Shown here piece by piece: positions 1 to 8,318 of a DNA stretch of 64,000 bases. A program made the position numbers and the translations under genes. The stretch lies in the NCBI GenBank assembly GCA_020723285.1, contig DYJE01000006.1, forward strand, positions 62,001 through 126,000. The letters are read 5' to 3'. This stretch comes from Desulforapulum autotrophicum (GTDB lineage: Bacteria; Desulfobacterota; Desulfobacteria; Desulfobacterales; Desulfolunaceae). Position 1 is the first letter of the stretch; each line of letters opens with the position of its first letter. Below the pieces are notes generated by a model. It worked only from the letters and a program-made list of their open reading frames with translations, was not told the origin of the DNA and did no database searches.

Positions 1-65
1 GGGCCTTCCCCCAGACAGGCGATGATCGCCTGTCTGACGGACAGACTCCGGTCTTTCGGCACCAT
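1..65 (-). CDS. 5' end of an unidentified gene, cut by window edge
   Basis: On the minus strand an ATG at 65 follows a good ribosome binding site (AAGGAG, about 8 bases before it) and opens a frame that stays open to the window edge. The visible peptide starts MVPKDRSLSVRQAIIACLGE, which looks like the start of a helical cytoplasmic protein. It begins 47 bases after the TolC-like gene in the same direction, so it may be the last gene of the export operon or a separate gene. Too little is visible to name a family. Confidence 0.55.
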   Translation of the reverse strand, partial: MVPKDRSLSVRQAIIACLGEG

Positions 66-112
66 GGCGTTCTCCTTGGATCCATTGGAAGTTTCCTTAT
101 ATTGATTCAATA

Positions 113-1411
113 TTACCGGCCCACCGCTCTGTCAAGCCGCGCCCGTGCGATCAGGTAACCGTAAACCGACTTATGGTAGTCGGTCTCGGCCCGGGCCAGG
201 AATGTTTGAGCTTCAAGCACCTCTGTTGCGGTGGTCACGTTCTGGAGATACCGGCTCCGGGTGATTCGGAAATTCTCTTTGGCCTGCTCCAGGGCTTCTT
301 CGGCGGTTTTGATGTTCTTTTCCCGGACCTTGACGTTCAGATATTCCTGCTGGGTTTCCAGACGGACCTGATCCTCGGCGGCTTTGACTTTTTCGCTAAA
401 GGCCCTTTTTTCATAGCGGATGGCTTGGATATCCGCCCGGGTTTTTCCCCACTCGAAAAAGGTCCACCTTGCCTGCACCGAAACACTGGCGTTGTGGTCG
501 TTGGAATAATCGTTTTCATCTGCGGCGGCGTCATTGCCGTTCCTTTCATACCGGCCCACCAGATTGATTTCAGGATAGCAGGCGCTCCTTGCCCCCGTGA
601 TTCCCGCATCGTAGATCTCCATAGTCTTTTCCATGACCTGGAGTTCCGGCCTGTTTTTCACTGCATGTGCCATAAGTACCGCCAGCTCCCCCGCATCAGA
701 GACCGTGGCGTCAACCGGCGTGAGTTCGTAATCCGCATCAAAGTTCCCGCCCATGACAAGGTTCAGCCGGGACAGCGCCAGACGGGCGTCGGCCTTCGCC
801 TTTTCAAGATCCTGAACCGTCGAGGCTTTGGCGATTTTCGACTTCAGAAGATCGTTCCGGGGAATGACGCCGTGATCGTAAAAACCCTGGGCGTCCCGTT
901 CCTGGGCATCCAGTGTTTTCACCTGGTCTTCGGCTACTTTTTCCATGCTCCGGGCAAGAAGCGCCTCGTAATACGCCGTTTTCACATCCCGCACCACATC
1001 CTGGGCCGCCTTTTTCCTTTCCAGCGCACGGATATCAGATTCAGACCGGGCCGACTGATAACGTGACACAAGGCCGAACCCTTTGAACAGGGGCTGAACC
1101 ACTATCAGATCCCAATGCGCGCTCTCCGTATCCCCCACCTGACGCGGCACCCCGCCCACCACCTGGTACGGGGCGTCGTCAAGATACATCAGGCTGTAGT
1201 TTGCCGAAGCCTTGGGAAGAAAGTCGGCCCTCCGGCTTTTCAGATTTTCATCGGCACTCAGCCCACGGTTTTCAGCTTCCCTCACCGACGGATTGTTTCT
1301 CAGGGCGTTCTCGACAGCCTGATCAAGATTCAGGTTGCCTGCGGTGGCCGCCGAGGCCCAGGCCATGATCAGACAACCGATCGCGGCACGTTTCATGTGA
1401 TGATACATCAT
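113..1411 (-). CDS. TolC-family outer membrane efflux protein
   Basis: Trimeric outer-membrane channel that gives the adjacent HlyD/ABC exporter an exit through the outer membrane. The N-terminus is a signal peptide ending near ATAG, followed by NLNLDQAVENALRNNPSVRE, the usual start of a mature outer-membrane efflux protein. Two long helical, Ala/Glu/Lys-rich halves follow, matching the duplicated OEP domain; about 432 residues is normal for the family. I chose the ATG at 1411 because AAGGAG sits six bases before it; an in-frame ATG at 1432 lies upstream of that site. It is the last gene of the tetR-hlyD-ABC-permease-permease-tolC run, 41 bases after the permease. E. coli ybhGFSR uses the unlinked chromosomal TolC, so a dedicated channel here is a difference. 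Family assignment is firm; the substrate is unknown. Confidence 0.9.
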   Translation of the reverse strand: MMYHHMKRAAIGCLIMAWASAATAGNLNLDQAVENALRNNPSVREAENRGLSADENLKSRRADFLPKASANYSLMYLDDAPYQVVGGVPRQVGDTESAHWDLIVVQPLFKGFGLVSRYQSARSESDIRALERKKAAQDVVRDVKTAYYEALLARSMEKVAEDQVKTLDAQERDAQGFYDHGVIPRNDLLKSKIAKASTVQDLEKAKADARLALSRLNLVMGGNFDADYELTPVDATVSDAGELAVLMAHAVKNRPELQVMEKTMEIYDAGITGARSACYPEINLVGRYERNGNDAAADENDYSNDHNASVSVQARWTFFEWGKTRADIQAIRYEKRAFSEKVKAAEDQVRLETQQEYLNVKVREKNIKTAEEALEQAKENFRITRSRYLQNVTTATEVLEAQTFLARAETDYHKSVYGYLIARARLDRAVGR

Positions 1412-1452
1412 ACATCGCTCCTTCATTTTCATTCAGTTACAGACCATGGTCT

Positions 1453-2580
1453 TCAGCTCAGGGTCTTTCGAAACCGCTTCGCCGCCAGCCAGATGAACAC
1501 CACCGCCAGTACGCTCTGCCACAGCACGAAGGGCCACAGGGTTTCAAGGCCGACGCCCTTCATAACGATGCCCCGCAAAATCTGGAGATACCAGCGGATG
1601 GGATTCACATGCGTAATAAGCTGGATGATGTCCGGCATGTTCTTCACCGGAAACATGAACCCGCTGAGCATGACGCCGGGCATGATGCAGAGAAAACTGG
1701 TCAACAGGGCCTGCTGCTGGGTTTCGGCGCTGGCGCTGATCACCAGGGCGATGCCCAGGTTTCCGCAAAGATAGATCCCTGTCAGCAGATAAAGAAGCAG
1801 ATAATCCCCCTTCACCACCACGCCGAAAACAGCGCGGGCGATGATGATCATGACGGTCATGGTGAAGTAGCCGGTGATCATGTAGGGAATGGTTTTCCCG
1901 AAGATGAACTCCATTTTCCGGATGGGTGTCACCATCACCTGCTCGATGGTCCCGATTTCCTTCTCCTTGACGATGCCGATGCTGGTGAGCATGATGCTGA
2001 AAATAAACAGCATCACGGCGATCAGGGCCGGCACGTAATAGTACCGGCTTTCCTGGTTGGTGTTGAACCAGGCCCTCGACGCGGTCTCCACGGTCACCTG
2101 GGAGAAGGTCCGGCCCTGACTGTTCAGACGCTCCCGGCCAAGGACCGCCGAGTATTCCCTGACGATCCTTTCCGAATAACCGTTCACGATGGCCGAGGTG
2201 TTGCTGTCCGTTCCGTCGGTGATCATCTGGGCCCTGGCCGTGTTTCCGCCTTTCACATCGTCGGCGAATCCGGCCGGAATATAAAGAACGGCCCGTGCTG
2301 TGCCCTGATCCAGACAGGCCTGGAGTTCATTAAAACTTCCCGCATCGTGAATAATCCTGAAATAGCCGCCTGACGTGAATGCCTCGGTCAGAGCCCTTGA
2401 TTCCGGGGTCCTGTCCATGTCCAAAACGGCGGTCCTGATGTTCATGACATCGGTGTTCAGGGCAAAGGCCATGACCATCATCTGGATGACGGGCAAGCCG
2501 AACACCACCATCCGCATCCGGGGATCCCGGAACATCTGGAGGAATTCCTTGATCAGCATCTGTCTAAGTCGGCCAAACAT
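1453..2580 (-). CDS. ABC-2 type permease (YbhR-like)
   Basis: Inner-membrane subunit of an ABC-2 exporter, 375 residues. There is one N-terminal membrane segment (about residues 25-45), a large extracytoplasmic region with the family's IRTAVLDMDRTPESRAL stretch, then about five hydrophobic segments in the C-terminal half, where KEKEIGTIEQVMVTPI is the conserved coupling region before the membrane bundle. It starts four bases after the preceding permease stop. By gene order it matches E. coli YbhR and presumably forms a heterodimer with the neighbouring permease, powered by the fused ATPase. Known substrates of YbhFSR-type pumps include cations and some drugs; nothing here fixes the substrate. 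Confidence 0.9.
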   Translation of the reverse strand: MFGRLRQMLIKEFLQMFRDPRMRMVVFGLPVIQMMVMAFALNTDVMNIRTAVLDMDRTPESRALTEAFTSGGYFRIIHDAGSFNELQACLDQGTARAVLYIPAGFADDVKGGNTARAQMITDGTDSNTSAIVNGYSERIVREYSAVLGRERLNSQGRTFSQVTVETASRAWFNTNQESRYYYVPALIAVMLFIFSIMLTSIGIVKEKEIGTIEQVMVTPIRKMEFIFGKTIPYMITGYFTMTVMIIIARAVFGVVVKGDYLLLYLLTGIYLCGNLGIALVISASAETQQQALLTSFLCIMPGVMLSGFMFPVKNMPDIIQLITHVNPIRWYLQILRGIVMKGVGLETLWPFVLWQSVLAVVFIWLAAKRFRKTLS

Positions 2581-2584
2581 CGTT

Positions 2585-3721
2585 TTACTCCAGTTTGAAT
2601 TTGAATTTGCGGTTGGCCAGGGTCATGGTGAGCCCGGCGTAAATCACCAGAAACACGGCGTCCATGTACAAAATCTCCAGCCCGATCCCTTTCATGTAGA
2701 TCCCCCGCATGAGGGAGATGAAATACTTGGCCGGAACGATGGTGGTAAGCCCCCGGATCACCACGGGCATGTTGTCGATGGCAAACACGAACCCGCTTAA
2801 AATCAGGGTGGGCAGAAAACCCGACACAATGGCGATCTGGTTGGCCAGAACCTGGGATTTAAGGACGATACTGAGGGTCATGCCGAAAAACAGGGCCCCT
2901 GTAAGAAACAGGGATGACATGGCAAACAGCAGCCCGGCGTTGCCCACGATATGCACCTGAAACAGCACCTTGCCCATAACCACGGCAATGATCACGTCGG
3001 TCATGCCGATAACGAAATAGGGAACCACTTTCCCGAAAATCAGCTCTGGCCCCCGAAGCGGCGTGCTGATGAGCTGCTCCATGGTGCCCGTCTCCCACTC
3101 CCTGGCCACGGTGACGCTGGTGAGCATGGCGGCGATGACGATCATGACGATGGCGATGATCCCTGGAATGATTACGTTCTGGCTCCTTAATCCCGGATTG
3201 TAGAACGAGCGGGGCACCAGCTCAACGGCCTGTCCGGGGTTCATGCCGGGAACGAGCCTGGCCTGTTCGGCCCTGACGTTCATGCTGTAGATCATGCCCA
3301 CGCTTTCCGCGTAGCCCATGGCCAGTCGCGAGGTGTTGGCGTCACTGCCGTCCACGATGATCTGTACGGAAACGTTCCGTCCGCCGTGGATTTTTTCCGA
3401 GAAGTCACCGGGAATCACCAGGGCGATCATGGCTTCTCCGCTGTCAAGGGCCGATTGAAGGCGTGCGTAGGTCTCTTCGAACCGAAGAATGGAAAAATAG
3501 GGAGAACCCTGGTACAGACTCAACAGTTCCCTGCTTTCGGCAGTCCGGGACTGGTCCCACACCACCGTGGGTACTTTTTTTAGGTCCAGTGTCAGAGCGT
3601 AGCCGAACAGCAAAATCAGGATGACGGGAATGGCGATGGCGAGAAAAAGGCTCCGCCAGTCCCTTATAACGTGAATGAATTCCTTGCGCGCCACCGCGAG
3701 CAGCCTTTCGGGTTTGATCAT
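2585..3721 (-). CDS. ABC-2 type permease (YbhS-like)
   Basis: Second inner-membrane permease of the exporter, 378 residues and paralogous to the next gene. It has an N-terminal amphipathic start and membrane segment (residues about 22-45, ending FGYALTLDLKKVP), an extracytoplasmic domain with VVWDQSRTAESRELL, and a C-terminal bundle preceded by REWETGTMEQLISTPL. Its ATG overlaps the stop of the ATPase gene by four bases, so translation is probably coupled. Position directly after the ATPase corresponds to E. coli YbhS. Confidence 0.9.
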   Translation of the reverse strand: MIKPERLLAVARKEFIHVIRDWRSLFLAIAIPVILILLFGYALTLDLKKVPTVVWDQSRTAESRELLSLYQGSPYFSILRFEETYARLQSALDSGEAMIALVIPGDFSEKIHGGRNVSVQIIVDGSDANTSRLAMGYAESVGMIYSMNVRAEQARLVPGMNPGQAVELVPRSFYNPGLRSQNVIIPGIIAIVMIVIAAMLTSVTVAREWETGTMEQLISTPLRGPELIFGKVVPYFVIGMTDVIIAVVMGKVLFQVHIVGNAGLLFAMSSLFLTGALFFGMTLSIVLKSQVLANQIAIVSGFLPTLILSGFVFAIDNMPVVIRGLTTIVPAKYFISLMRGIYMKGIGLEILYMDAVFLVIYAGLTMTLANRKFKFKLE

Positions 3722-5691
3722 GACGGTCCCCCTTCCGACGCTTTCCGGTCCACGTCCTCGATAAGGGAGATGAAAACGTCCTCCATGGACGGACTCACCA
3801 CCTCCAGCCGTTCAAAAGACGTCCCCAGGTCTTCAAGCTTACGTCTCACCGATGCCTCGGCTTTTTCCGCGTCGCTGACCACGATATGAAGTCCCGCCCC
3901 GAACAGCGCGGCATCCAGGACTTCAGGAAGTTTCGCGATGTCATCCACCACATCCTGGGGCCGGGCACAGGTGAGAGACAGGATCTTTTGTTTCATATGC
4001 CGCGTTTTCAGCTCCTGGGGCGTTCCCATGGCGATCATGTTGCCGCCGTAGATCAGGGCCACCCGGTCGCAGTACTCGGCCTCCTCCATATAATGGGTGG
4101 TGACGAACACCGTGATACCCCTCCCCGCCATGCCGTAGATCAGTTCCCAGAAGCGCCGACGACTGATGGGGTCCACACCGCTGGTGGGTTCGTCCAGAAA
4201 AATGATCGGCGGTTCGTGGAGAAGGGCGCAGGCCAGAGCCAGACGCTGTTTCACGCCCCCGCTCAATATGGCGGTGAGGCTCTTTTCATGCCCTGCGAGT
4301 CCCGCCATGGACATGGCCCAGGCTTTCCTTCCTTTGAGAAGCTGACCGGACAACCCGTATATCCCTCCGTAAAAATTAAGGTTCTCATCCACAGTCAAGT
4401 CTTCGTACAGTGAAAATTTCTGGCTCATGTAACCGATGTGCTGCTTGATGGCTTCCGGCTGGGTTTCAATGTCGAACCCGGCCACCGTCCCCTGCCCTTC
4501 CGTGGGTTCGAGAAGCCCGCAGAGCATGCGGATGGTGGTGCTTTTCCCGGCTCCGTTGGGACCCAGGAAACCGAAGATCTCGCCTTTGGGTACATCAAAG
4601 GTCACAGCGTTCACCGCGGTGAAATTCCCGAAACGCCGGGTCAGATTTTTCACCGTCACAGCCCTTTCACTGCTTTCCACAGGTTTTTCGTCGAAGGATT
4701 CCTTTTTTTCTGTTTCAAATCCTTTTGCACTGCGTACCTCACCCTTTTTTTTCATGCCCGGATTTCCGGACAGAACACTCACAAAGACGTCTTCCAGGGT
4801 GGGCTGAATCACACCTGCACTCTCAAACTCCAATCCGGCGGACCGGATGAGATCCGTGGCCGACCGGGCAGTTTCTTCAGCATCCTCGCACACCACATGG
4901 ACCGTATCCCCGAACACGTTGACGCTCTCGGCATCCATCCCAGCGCGGACCAGCCGGGTGATGTCCCAGGCATGGTCGGAACTCCGGATGGCCAGCACCT
5001 GACCTTTCATGAGCTGTTTGATTTCAGAGGGGGTTCCCGTGGCCAGAAGATTTCCGTGATCCAGAAGCCCCACACGGTTGCAGCGTTCCGCCTCGTCCAG
5101 ATAGGCGGTGGTGACGAGAATGGCCACGTCTTTTTTCAGCAACTGATAAAGAATCCTCCAGAAATCCCTGCGGCTTACCGGGTCCACGCCGTTGGTGGGT
5201 TCATCCAGAAGCAACACTTTGGGCGTGTGAACCAGGGCGCAGACCAGCTGGAGTTTCTGTTTCATACCGCCTGAAAGGGCACCCGCTCTCCGCTTCTTGA
5301 ACGGAAGCATGTGGCTGAAGTTGAGAAGCTCGTCCACTTTTTCCGCCCGGCCTTTTCGAGGAACACCGTAAAGATCGGCGTAAAACGCGATGTTTTCCAT
5401 CACCGTGAGATCCTGGTACAGACTGAATTTCTGGCTCATGTACGCCATGTGGTCCTTGACGTTTGCCGCTTCCGTGGCCACGTCGTACCCGGCCACCGTC
5501 GCCGCTCCCGAACTGGGGTCCATGATGCTCGACAGCATCCTGAGCGTGGTGGTCTTCCCCGCCCCGTCCGGCCCCACCAGTCCGAAAATCTCGCCGGGAT
5601 ACACAGTGAGACTGACGCCGGAAACCGCCGTCAGATCCCCGAACGTCTTGGTGAGCCGGGTTGCGGAGATGGCTGGATTTGTGATTGTCAT
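3718..5691 (-). CDS. Fused double ABC-transporter ATPase (YbhF-like)
   Basis: A 657-residue protein with two complete nucleotide-binding domains that energises the paired permeases. Domain 1 (about residues 8-310) shows Walker A GPDGAGKTT, signature LSGGMKQ and Walker B VLLLDEPT. Domain 2 (about 340-650) shows GPNGAGKST, LSGGVKQ and IIFLDEPT. A charged linker rich in Lys and Glu joins them. All catalytic motifs are intact in both halves, so both sites could hydrolyse ATP. Two ATPase domains in one chain facing two separate permeases is the YbhF/YhiH arrangement. It is separated from the upstream hlyD gene by 278 bases that hold a palindromic repeat, so it may be expressed at a different level from hlyD. 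Confidence 0.93.
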   Translation of the reverse strand: MTITNPAISATRLTKTFGDLTAVSGVSLTVYPGEIFGLVGPDGAGKTTTLRMLSSIMDPSSGAATVAGYDVATEAANVKDHMAYMSQKFSLYQDLTVMENIAFYADLYGVPRKGRAEKVDELLNFSHMLPFKKRRAGALSGGMKQKLQLVCALVHTPKVLLLDEPTNGVDPVSRRDFWRILYQLLKKDVAILVTTAYLDEAERCNRVGLLDHGNLLATGTPSEIKQLMKGQVLAIRSSDHAWDITRLVRAGMDAESVNVFGDTVHVVCEDAEETARSATDLIRSAGLEFESAGVIQPTLEDVFVSVLSGNPGMKKKGEVRSAKGFETEKKESFDEKPVESSERAVTVKNLTRRFGNFTAVNAVTFDVPKGEIFGFLGPNGAGKSTTIRMLCGLLEPTEGQGTVAGFDIETQPEAIKQHIGYMSQKFSLYEDLTVDENLNFYGGIYGLSGQLLKGRKAWAMSMAGLAGHEKSLTAILSGGVKQRLALACALLHEPPIIFLDEPTSGVDPISRRRFWELIYGMAGRGITVFVTTHYMEEAEYCDRVALIYGGNMIAMGTPQELKTRHMKQKILSLTCARPQDVVDDIAKLPEVLDAALFGAGLHIVVSDAEKAEASVRRKLEDLGTSFERLEVVSPSMEDVFISLIEDVDRKASEGGPS

Positions 5692-5779
5692 GGAATGGAC
5701 CTTGTTGTTTTATAAAATATTAACATCGAATGGTGAATGCGTTTCAACATCTAAATATCCCATACGGAATCCACCCCAT

Positions 5780-5946
5780 CGTAGGTCGGCTTTTCGGCAC
5801 GAAAGCCGACAAATGACCCCATCCTTAAAATGCGACACACGCCCATTTAACACTCAAGGTCCGCAACACATCCTCATCGTGATGAAACGACCGGCGGATT
5901 ATTCCATGGATCGTGCCAGTTGTCGGGTTTTTGAACCCGACCTACG
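5780..5946. repeat. REP/BIME-like inverted repeat pair
   Basis: Two hairpins lie inside the gap between the ATPase and hlyD genes. The left one (5785-5810) has 9-bp arms GTCGGCTTT/AAAGCCGAC; the right one (5922-5941) has 8-bp arms GTCGGGTT/AACCCGAC. The outer sequence CGTAGGTCGG at 5780-5789 is repeated in exact inverted orientation at 5937-5946, so the 167-bp unit is itself an inverted repeat. The GTAGG box next to a GC-rich hairpin is the usual look of REP elements mobilised by RAYT transposases. No such transposase is in the window. Within the operon it could act as an mRNA stabiliser or attenuator. Confidence 0.75.
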
Positions 5947-5969
5947 ACAGAGTGTCTCTCGCCCATTGC

Positions 5970-7160
5970 TCATTGTTGGAACACCCCGTCCGCCGGCATC
6001 CCCGGTTTCAGCTCACCTTCAGGATTCTCAAGCTCCACTTTGATCCGGTACATCAGCTTCACCCGTTCCTCGAAGGTCTGAACCGATTTGGGCGTGAATT
6101 CGGCCTGACTGCTGATGTACGTCACTTTCCCCTGATACGCCTTGTCCCTGAATGCATCGGTGGTCACCTTAACCCGGTCACCCAGCTTCACCCGGCCGAG
6201 ATGTTTCTCATGGATATAACCTCTGAGCCATGGGCGGGCCAGATCACCTGTCACAAGCACCGTGGTTCCCGGATTCACATACTCACCGGTTTCTGCGCCC
6301 TTGGTGAGGACCACGCCATCCATGGGTGCCTTGATGGCTGTGTATTCCAGTTGAAGCCGTGCCTGGTCCCTTGCCGCTTCCGAAGACTTCAGCTGGGCCC
6401 TGGCCTGTTCCAGGGTTTCCGATCTCGGACCTTTCTTCGCCAATGCGTAGTCCGCCTCGGCCTGTTTCAATGAGGCTTCGGCGCGTTTGATCTCTTCAAT
6501 CCGGGGGCCTTCCTTAGCGAGACTCAGGGTTTCCCGGGCCGATGTCACTTTGGCTGCGGCTTCACGTTTCTGGCTTTCCGCCGTGTCGAAACGGGTTTTG
6601 TACATTTCGTATTCACGTTTGCTGACACCCTGGTCTTTGTACAGCGCTTCATAACGTTCCACGTCGGATTTCGCCTGAACCAGCTGGGCGTCTGCGCTGG
6701 CCAGCACCGCCTCGGAACGGGTCAGTTCGGATCGCGCCCGTTCGATATCCTGGCTTCGGGAGCCTTTTCTCAGTTCAGCAAGGGCGTACCGGGCCTGCTG
6801 AACCCTGGCTTGCGCCTTGTCCACATCCTCCGGCCGGGTTCCGTTCACAAGTTCCCGAACCACGGCAGCGCTGTAACTCACTCCGGCTTCGGCTCTGGCC
6901 AGGGCCGCCCTCTGATCGGAGGCGTCAAGCACAGCAAGGACATCCCCTTTTTTCACACGATCCCCTTCATCCACCCGACGTTCGTCGATCCGGCCCTGAA
7001 CACGAAACGAAAGGCGGGATTCGGTGACTTCAATGTTCCCGGCAACACGGACCACCCCATCGTCACGGCCGTTACGAACCTTGACGGCCACAGTGACCCC
7101 AAGAGCCACAACCAGAACAGGAACCACGATTCGCAGGCGTTTTTTCACAGTTTCTTTCAT
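5970..7160 (-). CDS. HlyD-family periplasmic adaptor (YbhG-like)
   Basis: Membrane fusion protein that bridges the ABC permeases and the TolC-like channel. It has an N-terminal membrane anchor (about residues 9-27) and a biotinyl-lipoyl-like half motif (VAGNIEVTESRLSFRVQGRI). A long Ala/Lys/Glu coiled-coil hairpin (about residues 75-270) contains near-repeats such as QAEADYALAKKGPRSETLEQ. The second lipoyl half and beta-barrel follow (TAIKAPMDGVVLTKGAETGE). At 396 residues its hairpin is longer than in many YbhG proteins. The ATG overlaps the tetR stop by four bases, giving co-transcription and translational coupling with the regulator. Confidence 0.92.
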   Translation of the reverse strand: MKETVKKRLRIVVPVLVVALGVTVAVKVRNGRDDGVVRVAGNIEVTESRLSFRVQGRIDERRVDEGDRVKKGDVLAVLDASDQRAALARAEAGVSYSAAVVRELVNGTRPEDVDKAQARVQQARYALAELRKGSRSQDIERARSELTRSEAVLASADAQLVQAKSDVERYEALYKDQGVSKREYEMYKTRFDTAESQKREAAAKVTSARETLSLAKEGPRIEEIKRAEASLKQAEADYALAKKGPRSETLEQARAQLKSSEAARDQARLQLEYTAIKAPMDGVVLTKGAETGEYVNPGTTVLVTGDLARPWLRGYIHEKHLGRVKLGDRVKVTTDAFRDKAYQGKVTYISSQAEFTPKSVQTFEERVKLMYRIKVELENPEGELKPGMPADGVFQQ

Positions 7161-7828
7161 AATTTCTCCCTTGCGGCCGTGCCGCCGCTTTCCAGTTTAA
7201 TCCTCGCAAGTCCGCCCAGTGAAAACCGGAACACATGATCCACGATAACGTCGATGTTCTTGTCTACGGGAAGGTATTCAGGGGCAATACGCGCGATGAT
7301 GTTCGTACCCGATGCATAATAGATGCATTGTCCCAGAATGCTCACCGCCGAAAGCAGTAGCCTCTGTTCCGGAACGTCTCCTCCCATCATCTCGCTCAGT
7401 ATGGAAACAAGGACGGTCTTGTGCGGCCGGATGTATTTGTCGATCACATGGTTGAAAGCCTCTGTAGGCTCAATCATTTCTTTGACGATCAGTCGCCCTC
7501 TTCCCGAAATGCCCCCCCAGCCTTCAGGACTGACCAGACGATAGATGGTTCCCCGGATAAACGTGAACAGGCGTTCATCCGCGGTCATTTCTGTTTCCCC
7601 ATCGGGCTGAACCGAAGGAAAGCGGCTGAACCCCTTGGAAAAAATCGTTTCGATCACCTCGGCATACAACCCTTCCTTGCCTCCGAAATAATAGTTGACC
7701 GCAGCCACATTCACCCCGGCCTCGGCTGCGATCATCCGGATGGTGGTGGCCTTGAACCCGTTCCGGCCGAAAATGTCCGTCGCTGTTTCGATGATCCGTT
7801 CACGCGCCGATATCTGATTCTGTTCCAT
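7157..7828 (-). CDS. TetR-family regulator (CecR/YbiH-like)
   Basis: A 223-residue repressor-type protein. Residues about 8-55 form the TetR helix-turn-helix (RERIIETATDIFGRNGF, then TTIRMIAAEAGVNVAAVNYY). The rest is the helical ligand domain with the length of the DUF1956 group that includes E. coli CecR. It is the first gene of the export operon, and three direct repeats lie 20-58 bases upstream of its ATG, so it probably represses itself and the pump genes. The start is supported by GAGGGG just before ATG. The inducer is unknown; in E. coli CecR controls ybhGFSR and rhlE. Confidence 0.9.
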   Translation of the reverse strand: MEQNQISARERIIETATDIFGRNGFKATTIRMIAAEAGVNVAAVNYYFGGKEGLYAEVIETIFSKGFSRFPSVQPDGETEMTADERLFTFIRGTIYRLVSPEGWGGISGRGRLIVKEMIEPTEAFNHVIDKYIRPHKTVLVSILSEMMGGDVPEQRLLLSAVSILGQCIYYASGTNIIARIAPEYLPVDKNIDVIVDHVFRFSLGGLARIKLESGGTAAREKL

Positions 7829-7847
7829 GATCCCCTCGATTCACTTT

Positions 7848-7886
7848 AAACATTTGTTTTAAACATTTGAATAAAACATTTGTTTA
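7848..7886. promoter_or_regulatory. Three 13-bp direct repeats, candidate TetR operator
   Basis: The 9-mer AAACATTTG occurs at 7848, 7861 and 7874, exactly 13 bp apart; copies 1 and 3 extend to AAACATTTGTTT. That 12-mer is itself a small palindrome (AAACA, TT, TGTTT). The array ends 20 bases before the tetR start codon, where the operon promoter should be, so bound repressor would block transcription. Tandem sites rather than one long palindrome suggest several dimers bind. The sequence pattern is seen directly; TetR binding is inferred. Confidence 0.7.
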
Positions 7887-8318
7887 AGACGGTCAACTGT
7901 TTTTTTTATAACCTTAACGCCCCCCGTGCCAGGGAGTGCAACCATTCCAGACTTGCGCTGTCATTCCTCAAGGCCCCCCTTACAGGCCTGATTTTCTACA
8001 TTTATTTTACCGGCCGTAATATTATAAATTTTAATCCTGTTGTAAAAAACGCTTTACAAAACAACCGTACAAAAGTATGGATAAGACCGCTAAAGGAACT
8101 TTAATCAATCCATGTTCCCATTACAGCCAAATGATTCCGTTCAACGCTCTTATAAAACTGTGCCCTGATTCATCCAAGGGAAACGTGTGTTCAAAATAGA
8201 CGAACACATTAATTATATCATTTATTTCAGTTGGTTATTTTCATTTCACGCGATCCGTCGACTCAGAATGGAATCTGAAACCTTCGGATCTCAACAAACA
8301 AGAAAAACGGAGGAGAAC
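7887..8318. other. AT-rich divergent intergenic region
   Basis: This 432-bp region lies between the operator repeats of the export operon and the duplicated lipoprotein gene. I see no credible coding frame. A weak promoter-like pair for rightward transcription is TTTACA at about 8052 followed 17 bases later by TATGGA. The start of the lipoprotein gene has AGGAG five bases ahead of its ATG. Nothing else was recognised. Confidence 0.4.

Noticed and set aside
173-1066. Plus-strand frame opposite the TolC-like gene
   Set aside because: Shadow of a real gene; composition is unlike a protein and there is no ribosome site.
7880-8104. 74-codon frame in the intergenic region after the tetR gene
   Set aside because: No ribosome site, starts within the operator repeats and has no recognisable features.
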